A stretch of 43,778 nucleotides of DNA, taken from contig JAGGDU010000069.1 in the NCBI GenBank assembly GCA_018457135.1, forward strand, positions 1-43,778, given 5' to 3'. The notes beneath the pieces were generated by a model. It was not told the origin of the DNA, ran no database searches, and saw only the letters and a program-made list of their open reading frames with translations. The stretch is from Trichodesmium erythraeum GBRTRLIN201 (GTDB lineage: Bacteria > Cyanobacteriota > Cyanobacteriia > Cyanobacteriales > Microcoleaceae). Each line of letters begins with the position of its first letter. Within the stretch, counting starts at the first letter, position 1. Of the stretch, positions 17,852 through 26,285 are shown piece by piece. Both the position numbers and the translations under genes were made by a program.

Positions 17852-18297
17852 CGGCTTTTATAATTTTAGTAAGTACTATAGGTTATGATTTTTTTTAAGC
17901 TATATGAATATCTATTGCTTAGGTAGTTTAGTATTTCCCTTTATTTATTTGTGCATATTATTATATTATTCCTCCATATTGGTCATTAAAACTTTAATCT
18001 TAGGACTTTTTTAACTTTATTTTTGTTGAGCAGAGTCAGTTTAAATGTTGTGTGTAAGTTATGGCAAGTATGATAAATAATATATGTAATATCAATTTCC
18101 TTAAATATAACTACACATTATGCTCAAGAATGAAATCATAATAATCTTATTAAGATTAAGTAATGTAGCCTAAGTTTATGAAATTGGTATAAATGTCACT
18201 AAAAATAGACATTTTGTAGCAAAATCTCATCAAGATATTTTTTCAATAGTTCAGTCCTGATAACCTTTTGTCCATAGCATTTTAAAGTGTGTATAGT

Positions 18298-18809
18298 AAT
18301 CCTATTTTTATGTAGTCCCAAATATTGCAATTTTGACAGGAATAGGGAATAGGAATCTGGACCATGGGCAAGAGTTTCAGAACTCATTTCTAGTTTTAGC
18401 AATTTTGAAAACCCAATGATAGGATTGCTATATAAAACTAACTTCCATCTAAAAAGAAGTATTGCCCTCTAAAAAAGTCCGGGAAATTAATGGCAAACAA
18501 CCTGTTTCATTTCTCAAATATCTGGTAAGCATTCTTGGTTAGATTAGTTGAGAGATATACTATACCCCTAAAAAAAATCATAATAATATATTATTATGAT
18601 TATAAATTCTGTTGATTTTATATAATAATTATAGGTTGAGGTTGATATATGCTTAAATCCTTAAATAGAAACCCTATTCTTAGGTAGCTCAAAATATTGT
18701 ATGTTTTGGTAAAGAGGAAATAGTAATCTGGGCAATAGTTTTGGAGTTTATTTCTAGTTGTTTGATTTTGACAACCGTTTGATTAGATTGCTATAATATA
18801 ATTAACTTA
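18298..18809 (+). repeat. two diverged direct copies of a ~145-bp repeat
   Basis: Copy 1 (18298-18444) and copy 2 (18670-18809) align over their length. Shared anchors in order are AATCCTATT or AACCCTATT, AAATATTG, AATAG-AATCTGG, GCAA-AGTTT, ATTTCTAGTT, TTTGA-AA-CC, GATTGCTATA and AACTT. Each ends near a run that resembles a promoter. Possibly a non-autonomous element inserted twice or a tandem duplication. Confidence 0.55.
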
Positions 18810-19514
18810 TTGATTGATCAGCTAAAAGATTGTAAAAACTGCTTCTGTATCTAAATAAAATTGTGGCTCTTGAGAAGAGAATCGTTAAAATCAATTCTGT
18901 CTGAGGCAGCAGAGTTTTTTTTAAACTTATTTATCGAGTACTCTAATAGATATTTTATTCAATCCATTAAAAACTTAATATTAATAAGTTAGATATGATG
19001 TCGTGTCATTAAAAAAAATGCACTTCATGGGGTAAGGTAAGATAGATTGATTTTTTAGGTATAAAGCAAGAAATAAGTACATAAGACATAGATGAAAATT
19101 TTGCTTGTATTTGAACTTGATTAAAACATGAAATATATATTATCAATAAGCAACTCTAAAAATAAACTTCTGAAAAAGAATATAGCATGATGGGTAAAGT
19201 GGAAATAATTATTATAGAATAATCTAATAATTATTAGAAGTGAGTATAGTTGATAAATATATATCAGTAAAAAAATGAAAATTTAAGGTAAAAATTAGTC
19301 GAAAAAATTGAGATTGACAGCAATTTTATTTGAGTTGCGTAAAAAAGTAGGCTAGTTTGAGGAAATACCCAATATTTAAGAAGATTTGCTAGAATTTTAA
19401 CTGTAATTACATAATCAACTCTTATATGAAATATAATTTTAAAATCTTATATAAAAAATTATTATATTTAGTTAAAAACTCTAGATTAAAATAAAACTGT
19501 TTAAAATTTAAACT

Positions 19515-19522
19515 AAAGGAGG
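19515..19522 (+). promoter_or_regulatory. strong ribosome-binding site deciding the asd start
   Basis: AAAGGAGG lies 8 bases before TTG 19531. It is the best Shine-Dalgarno in the window and fixes an uncommon TTG as the asd start codon. Confidence 0.8.
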
Positions 19523-19530
19523 AAAATAAT

Positions 19531-20568
19531 TTGTCAGATTCATACAGAGTAGCAATATTAGGAGCAACTGGTGCAGTAGGTACGGAATTACTAGAATTAC
19601 TGGAAACTCGGAACTTTCCAGTAGGAGAATTAAAACTCTTAGCTTCAGAATTTTCAGCGGGTAAGACCTTAAAATTTAAGGAACAAAGTTTACAAGTAGA
19701 AGCTGTAACAAATGATTCATTTAATAAAGTAGATTTAGTGCTAGCATCAGCAGGTGCATCTGTATCAAAAGTATGGGCAAAGAAAGCAGTAGAGGCTGGA
19801 GCTGTAGTTATTGACAATTCTAGTGCTTTTCGTATGGACTCCCAAGTACCTCTTGTAGTCCCAGAAGTTAACCCAGAAGCAGCGGCTTTACATAAAGGTA
19901 TAGTTGCTAACCCTAACTGCACAACAATATTAATGAGTGTAGCAGTGTGGCCATTGCACAAAATCCAGCCAGTCCAAAGGTTAGTAGTGGCCACTTATCA
20001 ATCAGCAAGTGGGGCCGGGTCAAGGGCTATGGCAGAAATGAAAATTCAGGCCCAAGAAATCTTAGATGGAAAAACTCCAACAACAGATATTTTTCCCTAC
20101 CCATTAGCATTTAATTTGTTCCCTCATAATTCTCAACTCAATGAGCAGGGATATTGTCAAGAAGAAATGAAAATGCTTGATGAAACCAGAAAAATATTTG
20201 GCTCTAAGGAACTGAGAATTACAGCAACTTGTATTCGAGTACCAGTATTAAGAGCTCATTCAGAAGCAATTAATTTGGAATTTGCTGAACCATTTAGTGT
20301 AGTTAAAGCACGGGAAGTATTAAGTCAAGCACCAGGAGTGACACTGGTAGAAAATTGGCAAGAAAATTATTTTCCTATGCCTATGGTTGCAAGTGGTAAA
20401 GATGATGTATTGGTGGGGAGAATTCGTCAGGATATTTCTCAAGCTGAGGGGTTAGAATTATGGTTAAGTGGAGACCAGGTAAGAAAAGGAGCTGCCTTGA
20501 ATGCAGTACAAATAGCTGAATTATTGGTGGCAAAAAATTGGCTGAGAATACCAGTAGGAACATTTTAA
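19531..20568 (+). CDS. asd: aspartate-semialdehyde dehydrogenase
   Basis: 345 residues. Reduces aspartyl phosphate to aspartate semialdehyde, the branch point to lysine/diaminopimelate and threonine/methionine. NADP-binding GATGAVG is at 11-17, the catalytic cysteine is C130 in GIVANPNCTT, and the substrate segment is TYQSASGAGSRAM. The length is normal. The start is TTG, chosen because of the AAAGGAGG upstream and homology from residue 5. It heads asd-dapA-rnj, the order known from other cyanobacteria; dapA consumes its product. The 465-bp gap to dapA suggests a second promoter. Confidence 0.97.
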   Translation: MSDSYRVAILGATGAVGTELLELLETRNFPVGELKLLASEFSAGKTLKFKEQSLQVEAVTNDSFNKVDLVLASAGASVSKVWAKKAVEAGAVVIDNSSAFRMDSQVPLVVPEVNPEAAALHKGIVANPNCTTILMSVAVWPLHKIQPVQRLVVATYQSASGAGSRAMAEMKIQAQEILDGKTPTTDIFPYPLAFNLFPHNSQLNEQGYCQEEMKMLDETRKIFGSKELRITATCIRVPVLRAHSEAINLEFAEPFSVVKAREVLSQAPGVTLVENWQENYFPMPMVASGKDDVLVGRIRQDISQAEGLELWLSGDQVRKGAALNAVQIAELLVAKNWLRIPVGTF

Positions 20569-21033
20569 TTCAGTATGCTAAAAAAAACAAAAAGGGGTCA
20601 TAATTGAGTGCCAATTTCTGATTTTTTATATAGATGGAATAGGTATACTGAAGAAAGTGATAACTTGAGGAGAATTATCCCAAGGTTACTTATGATCAAG
20701 TCCTGATTAAAGCTTAAATTCCAAGCTTTCTTAAAAGCTTAAGTTACGACCTACTAAAGTAGAATTAACTCTAGGGTTAGAGAAAAAAATTTTGGCAGTA
20801 CAGACTGTAAGGTGATATGAATCTAAAAAAAAATTAGGTCTATAACGTAAATACGGTTCATTAGTATATTTTTTTGCAGTTCTGTAACCTGAAGAGCTAC
20901 TCTCATGTTTTGATACCATAATAGTTTTGGCCTTATCTGAAGCGTATTAGTCCATAGTCCATCAATAACCCGAAAAACTAAAAATACTAAGCAAAAAAAA
21001 TCTAAATAATGCCGATCAAGGAGTGGAAATAGT
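20569..21033. other. spacer between asd and dapA
   Basis: AT-rich. The end carries AAGGAG at 21018-21023, ten bases before the dapA GTG. A 62-codon minus frame at 20731-20919 has no support. No terminator with a T tract is evident. Confidence 0.4.
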
Positions 21034-21924
21034 GTGGTAAACTTTGGTAGTGTTCTGACTGCAATGATTACACCGTTTAATCTAGACGGTAGTGTTAACT
21101 ATGAAGAAACAGAAAAGTTATCAATATGGTTGACAGAAAATGGAACAGACTCATTAGTGGTATGTGGAACAACAGGTGAGTCTCCGAGTCTGACATGGGA
21201 AGAAGAATATGAGTTATTTCAAGTAGTTCAAAAAGCAGTGGGAGGAAAAGCTAAAGTTATAGCAGGTACTGGGTCAAATTCAACAAAAGAGGCGATCACA
21301 GCTACTGAAAAAGCAGCTAAATTGGGTTTAGGAGGTTCATTACAGGTGGTACCATATTACAATAAACCACCACAGTCAGGACTTTATCGGCATTTTCAAG
21401 CGATCGCTCAAGCCACGCCAGATTTCCCAATCATAATATATAATATACCAGGGCGTACAGGTAAAAACATGGAGCCAGAAACTGTAGCTAGACTGGCGGA
21501 AATTCCAAATATTGTCGCTATTAAAGAAGCAAGTGGCAACTTAGACCAAGTAAGTCAGATTAGAAACTTGACGGCACCAGAGTTTAAGATTTATTCTGGA
21601 GATGACTACCTAACTCTACCATTAATGGCTATAGGTGGCAATGGGGTTGTTAGTGTAGCTAGTCACCTGGTAGGAAATAAACTACAGGAGATGATAGTAG
21701 CGTTTAAAACAGGTGAAGTACAGCGTGCGACAAAAATTCATTTAGAACTATTCAATTTATCTAGAACTCTATTTGCCACAACTAATCCCATTCCTATAAA
21801 GGAAGCTATGAATATGTTGGGATGGAATGTAGGTAAGACTCGCCTTCCATTATGCGATCCACCAGCAGAGATTACTGAAAAATTAAGGGTAGAAATGGAT
21901 AAATTAGGTCTATTAGCCAGATAG
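21034..21924 (+). CDS. dapA: 4-hydroxy-tetrahydrodipicolinate synthase
   Basis: 296 residues, a standard length. Condenses pyruvate with aspartate semialdehyde, the first committed step to diaminopimelate and lysine. Schiff-base lysine K164 is in [10 protein letters not shown], Tyr136 in [13 protein letters not shown], and the pyruvate-binding GTTGES at 45-50. GTG 21034 is preceded by AAGGAG; a GTG two bases earlier is out of frame. It lies between asd and rnj, and its neighbour asd supplies one of its substrates. Confidence 0.97.
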   Translation: MVNFGSVLTAMITPFNLDGSVNYEETEKLSIWLTENGTDSLVVCGTTGESPSLTWEEEYELFQVVQKAVGGKAKVIAGTGSNSTKEAITATEKAAKLGLGGSLQVVPYYNKPPQSGLYRHFQAIAQATPDFPIIIYNIPGRTGKNMEPETVARLAEIPNIVAIKEASGNLDQVSQIRNLTAPEFKIYSGDDYLTLPLMAIGGNGVVSVASHLVGNKLQEMIVAFKTGEVQRATKIHLELFNLSRTLFATTNPIPIKEAMNMLGWNVGKTRLPLCDPPAEITEKLRVEMDKLGLLAR

Positions 21925-22174
21925 TTTCATAGACAAAAGATGATGACCATAACTAATATATTTATATTATTGATATATTTGTATTATCGAATTAACTCTG
22001 ACTTTTGAGTTTATGGTTCCAGCAACAACTTGAGAAATGATTACTGAATACTTATTGTTATTACGAAAATATTGTGTATAAGAGGTTAGTTTTCCTAAAT
22101 TTTAATAGGTATAAAGTATAATTAATAATTACTCAAAATCAAAAAAAGTAAAGAAAAATAAAAATAGGATAATT

Positions 22175-23965
22175 ATGATTAGAAAAAAATCATCCTCTGC
22201 CTTAAAAATTATTCCCCTTGGTGGATTGCATGAGATAGGCAAAAATACTTGTATATTCGAGTACGATGACGAAATTATTATACTTGATGCGGGATTAGCT
22301 TTTCCCACAGATGGAATGCACGGTGTAAATATAGTTTTACCAGATGTAACCTATCTGTATGAAAATCGTCATAAAATTAAAGGCATGATTGTCACTCACG
22401 GTCACGAAGATCATATTGGTGGCATACCTTTCCATTTGAAAAATATGGAAATTCCAGTCATCTATGGACCAAAACTGGCGATGGCTCTACTTTACCATAA
22501 ATTAGAGGAGGCAGGAGTTCAAAATCGTACAGAGTTGAAGACTGTTTGCCCCCGTGACATTGTTAAATTGGGTAGATATTTCATTATAGAATATATTCGT
22601 AATACTCACTCAATGGCGGATAGCTTTACTGTAGCAATCACAACACCAGTGGGAGTAGTTATCCATACAGGTGACTTCAAAATTGACCATACTCCTGTAG
22701 ATGGAGAAAAGTTCGATCTGCAAAAACTTGCGGAATATGGAGAGAAAGGAGTTCACTGCCTAATTAGTGACTCTACAAATTCAGAAGTACCAGGTTTCAC
22801 TCCTTCAGAAAAATCGGTTTATCCAAGTCTAGACCGAGTATTGTCTGAAGCAGCAGGACGTGTGATGCTGACAACTTTTGCCTCTAGTGTACATAGACTA
22901 CAAATAGTTTTGGAGCTAGCAAAAAAACATGGTAGGTTAGTGGCAATAGTAGGACGATCTATGCTGAATGTGATTGCTCATGCTCGCAATCTGGGTTACA
23001 TTAAGTGTGAAGATAGTTTGTTTGTACCTTTGCATACTGTCCGAAGTGTGCCTGATGAAAAATTGTTTATTTTGACTACGGGTTCTCAGGGGGAACCAAT
23101 GTCAGCACTTACTCGTATTGCTAAAGGTGAACATAGGCAAATAAAAATTCGCCAAGGTGATACAGTGATATTCTCTGCAAATCCTATCCCTGGTAATACG
23201 ATCGCTGTTGTCAATACTATAGATAAACTAATGATGCTAGGAGCAAATGTTGTTTATGGAAAAGACAAAGGCATTCATGTTTCTGGTCACGGTTGTCAGG
23301 AAGATCAAAAATTAATGTTAGCCCTAACTCGTCCGAAATTTTTTATACCATTTCATGGAGAGCATAGGATGTTGGTGAAACACAGCCAGACGGCTCAAGG
23401 TATGGGAGTTCCGCGAGAGAACATGGTTGTGATTCAAAATGGAGATGTGGTGGAACTGACTCAAGATTCTATTTATGTTGCAGATAAAGTATCTTCTGGT
23501 ATTGAATTGCTAGACTCTTCCCGTTCTGGTATGGTTGAAGACAAGATTCTCAAGGAACGCCAACAACTAGCAGAGGATGGTGTTGTTACTATAGCCCTGG
23601 CAGTTGGTTTGAATGGTAAATTGATTGGTCAACCTCAGTTACATTTGCGTGGTGTTGTGAGTTCTGTGGACAAAGTAGAGTTGCAAGAACTGGTGATTAG
23701 GGTATTAGAGAAAGAGTTGAGTTCTTACTGGTCTGAGTATGTTAACTCTAATGGTCATGACAATACTCAAGTTGATTGGTCTAGGTTGCAAGATCAGCTT
23801 GAATGTAGTGTTCAGAGAATGTTAAGACGAGAGTTTCAAGGTCAACCCTTATTGGTTTTCTTGATGCAAACTCCAGATGCGGAAGGTCAAGAACGTGAAA
23901 CAGATATTAAAGTGAAACCTGTGGGAAGACGGCGACGGAGATCTACTGCTAAGGTAGCATCTTGA
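22175..23965 (+). CDS. rnj: ribonuclease J
   Basis: 596 residues. Metallo-beta-lactamase/beta-CASP nuclease with 5'-3' exo- and endonuclease activity, a main RNA-decay enzyme in cyanobacteria alongside RNase E. The zinc motif is H75-G-H77-E-D79-H80-IGG; later come the beta-CASP motifs TGDFKIDHTPVDG, ISDSTNSEVPG, TTGSQGEP and ISAN-type FSANPIPGN, and FIPFHGEHRMLVKH. A C-terminal domain ends in a basic tail (KVKPVGRRRRRSTAKV), somewhat shorter than some cyanobacterial homologues. It is third gene of the asd-dapA-rnj cluster, 250 bp after dapA, and is followed by a good intrinsic terminator. Confidence 0.96.
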   Translation: MIRKKSSSALKIIPLGGLHEIGKNTCIFEYDDEIIILDAGLAFPTDGMHGVNIVLPDVTYLYENRHKIKGMIVTHGHEDHIGGIPFHLKNMEIPVIYGPKLAMALLYHKLEEAGVQNRTELKTVCPRDIVKLGRYFIIEYIRNTHSMADSFTVAITTPVGVVIHTGDFKIDHTPVDGEKFDLQKLAEYGEKGVHCLISDSTNSEVPGFTPSEKSVYPSLDRVLSEAAGRVMLTTFASSVHRLQIVLELAKKHGRLVAIVGRSMLNVIAHARNLGYIKCEDSLFVPLHTVRSVPDEKLFILTTGSQGEPMSALTRIAKGEHRQIKIRQGDTVIFSANPIPGNTIAVVNTIDKLMMLGANVVYGKDKGIHVSGHGCQEDQKLMLALTRPKFFIPFHGEHRMLVKHSQTAQGMGVPRENMVVIQNGDVVELTQDSIYVADKVSSGIELLDSSRSGMVEDKILKERQQLAEDGVVTIALAVGLNGKLIGQPQLHLRGVVSSVDKVELQELVIRVLEKELSSYWSEYVNSNGHDNTQVDWSRLQDQLECSVQRMLRREFQGQPLLVFLMQTPDAEGQERETDIKVKPVGRRRRRSTAKVAS

Positions 23966-24057
23966 GTGCTTTGAAGTCAAAACTCATCCATTCAAAGGTC
24001 AAAAGTAAGGTTTTTGATGGATGAAAACTTTGATAATAGTAGGAAGTTCTAATGGAG

Positions 24058-24084
24058 AGGGAAAAATCTTTTTCCCTTTTTTTT
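24058..24084 (+). terminator. intrinsic terminator after rnj
   Basis: AGGGAAAA and TTTTCCCT form a tight stem (24058-24077) followed by eight T residues at 24077-24084, about 90 bases after the rnj stop. The remainder of the 334-bp spacer holds no supported gene. Confidence 0.8.
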
Positions 24085-24299
24085 ATGTTTACTCTTTCTT
24101 ATTTCTTCCCTCTGGCTTTGAGCTTTTATATGGTTTCTGGTTGAATACTTACAGTTTCAAGGTTTTTGGCTGGAGGTCAGGATATAAAGTCAATATAAAT
24201 TATTGGATGAGGCTATGATAAGGGCACAGTTTATTAGAAATAAGGCTGTAAGGTATTGGAGCAACAACGAAGAGGTAAATAAGTCACAGTTTGACTTGG

Positions 24300-25688
24300 T
24301 TATTGCTGTAGCAAATATTCTTGAAAAATCGGTTTGACGACGAATAGAGTCGATTTTTGCACTTCAATTTTTTCTAGTAGCGATCGCTTTCCTAAAGACA
24401 TAATGGCATTCAAAATATTGGAATAGGAGCGATCGCTTCCCTCCTGCAACCAAGATATGGAAACTGGTTCTTTTTGATGGCTAATTTGTAGTAAAATTTG
24501 ACTCTCTAATTCCGATAGCCGACTTAAATGTTGTTTTAAGATAACTGTCAATTCTTCTGCTAAAAATAGAGGTTTGTACTGCAAATATTCTCCTACCCTG
24601 CCACCAAATAAATCTTTGATACCTGTTGCTGTAATTTTTAACCAGTGGGGGTTGCCTCCATAAATATTGATTAATTCGGACCATTTTTCTTGATCTAATA
24701 AATCTGCTTGTTGTAAAATTTTATTGGCGGCTTTTCCCAAACCTTCTAGTTGTAAGTAGGAAACAGGAGCATTTTTATTTTTTAAATTGAGAATTTCTAG
24801 GGGTAATTCCCAGGTATTGAAAATTATACAGCTTTGATGGGATAGTTCAGCAATGGTTTCAAACAGGTTTTTATAACTTTCGTATCCCGGTTGATAATGA
24901 CCAACTAATTTATCTTTTTCTAAAACTTGATGGAGGTCATCTAATATGATTAAACAGCGGTTATTTCGTAAGTATTCTATTATTAAAGATAGTTGCTCTT
25001 CTTCTTTTTGATTTTTGCGACTTTGGAAAGTTTGATCAAAAAATTGAATTAAAGATTTGAGGGTAGTTTCTGGAGTCGGGGCACCGCGAAGACTCCGCCA
25101 TATTATATGGTCGAATTCATCTTCTATTTGGGATAGTAATTGAAGGGCGATCGCTGTTTTCCCTATGCCGCTAATTCCGGAAATGGCTACTAGACGACTC
25201 CGTTTTTTGAGGAGCAGGTTTTTTAGGGTAGCCAGTTCTGCGGGGCGATCGCAATCATATTCTAGGTCTGGTGCTTCGGAGCGATCTATATGGGGTTTGC
25301 TGTTATTTGGGGGTTGAAAGCGATCGCTCTGTTGTTGCTTGATAACTGCTGGTCGATATGAGGTGTTTCCGCAGACGCTGACATGACTGATATGTGGGAT
25401 ATCTCTGAAATGTGAGATATTTGAAACTCGCCACCTTTGGAATGTCGAACGCAAATTTGATTTATTTATTTGTTTTCCATCTCCTAAACTTTGTGAGAGT
25501 GTTTTCCACAAGAGAGAAGCAACCTTTTTTACATGAACCTCAGTACAATGATAGGACTTAGCGATATGGGAGTATTTTTCACGTTCCCAGGTGCCACACA
25601 AAATAGCTTTTTGGAGGTCGTCTAAAGGTTTTCCAGTGTGGGCCAAAACCTGCTGCTCTGCCCAAGTTAATAATTCTTGGAATTCCAT
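24300..25688 (-). CDS. NB-ARC STAND ATPase with vMAP-type N-terminal domain
   Basis: 462 residues. Residues 1-85 (ELLTWAEQQVLAHTGKPLDDL then AILCGTWEREKYSHIAKSYH) form the helical/HTH domain typical of cyanobacterial vWA-MoxR-associated and WD40-linked NB-ARC proteins. A loose linker (90-145) precedes NB-ARC: Walker A GISGIGKTA at 171-179, Walker B LIILDD at 246-251, GLGKAA and GGNPHWLKITA as later motifs, and a winged-helix-like end. The usual C-terminal WD40 or TPR sensor is missing; the frame stops after FQEYLLQQ. STAND ATPases act as switches in signalling or defence. Five HIP1 sites fall in this gene, far denser than elsewhere. It stands alone on the minus strand. The family is firm; the role is inference. 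Confidence 0.85.
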   Translation of the reverse strand: MEFQELLTWAEQQVLAHTGKPLDDLQKAILCGTWEREKYSHIAKSYHCTEVHVKKVASLLWKTLSQSLGDGKQINKSNLRSTFQRWRVSNISHFRDIPHISHVSVCGNTSYRPAVIKQQQSDRFQPPNNSKPHIDRSEAPDLEYDCDRPAELATLKNLLLKKRSRLVAISGISGIGKTAIALQLLSQIEDEFDHIIWRSLRGAPTPETTLKSLIQFFDQTFQSRKNQKEEEQLSLIIEYLRNNRCLIILDDLHQVLEKDKLVGHYQPGYESYKNLFETIAELSHQSCIIFNTWELPLEILNLKNKNAPVSYLQLEGLGKAANKILQQADLLDQEKWSELINIYGGNPHWLKITATGIKDLFGGRVGEYLQYKPLFLAEELTVILKQHLSRLSELESQILLQISHQKEPVSISWLQEGSDRSYSNILNAIMSLGKRSLLEKIEVQKSTLFVVKPIFQEYLLQQ

Positions 25689-26285
25689 AAGAGTTTAGTG
25701 AGTCTGGTAGATGTGGTGGATGAGATTACTATATCCTACTTTATGCTACCTTCGACAACTGTAGCAATTTTTAAAGATCTTAGGCAAGACTTATACTAAT
25801 TTAATCAGTAAATTTTCTGACAAGACTTATCAAATTAATACTAACTGGGGTGCTCATGATCAAAGTTGTTTATTTAAATGGAAAAAATGAAAATAATACA
25901 AGGGCATAAAAGTTGAAATTGTTTGTTTATTTGGAAAGTTTAAAGTTTGGATAAACTTAGTTTTTCCTATTTGTTAAGTAAACTGATATGACCGTTTCCT
26001 TAAACATAACTTTTTCCTGCTTAGTAGGGCAAAACTCAACCTCATAAATTACCTACTAAATCCAACTTTATTCTACTGACAATATTAAGTTTTACCAATA
26101 AAATGCTTAACTAAACTGTGTAACAAGTATTTTACTTTTGCGCGAGTTAGTGTTTCTAAGTAGCAGGTAAAAATTAATTATACACCCTAAGACACAATAA
26201 ATATGTTCTCCAGGTAATTTAACGTGTAAATCTTTTTGTCTACCTACTTATTAACAAATTGCCAACAAAATAGATAGGGGAAACT
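25689..26285. other. divergent spacer, nothing recognised
   Basis: About 600 AT-rich bases between the NB-ARC gene and the large exoprotein gene, both reading away from it. GGGGAAACT directly before ATG 26286 is a plausible ribosome site. No structure stands out. Confidence 0.4.

Larger units (their letters stand above)
17852..19530. other. long AT-rich divergent spacer between tig and asd
   Basis: About 1.7 kb with no convincing gene. A 67-codon minus frame at 18199-18402 overlaps a repeat and has no family resemblance. It contains the two diverged direct repeats listed separately. The last 15 bases hold the asd ribosome site. Promoters for tig and asd must both lie here. Confidence 0.5.

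Noticed and set aside
18199-18402. 67-codon minus-strand frame between tig and asd
   Set aside because: Lies largely within one copy of a repeat; the second copy does not keep the frame.
19422-19994. 190-codon minus-strand open frame over the asd start
   Set aside because: It overlaps the well-supported asd gene and its ribosome site, with no family resemblance.
24021-24218. 65-codon frame after rnj
   Set aside because: Reads through the rnj terminator hairpin and T tract; no family.
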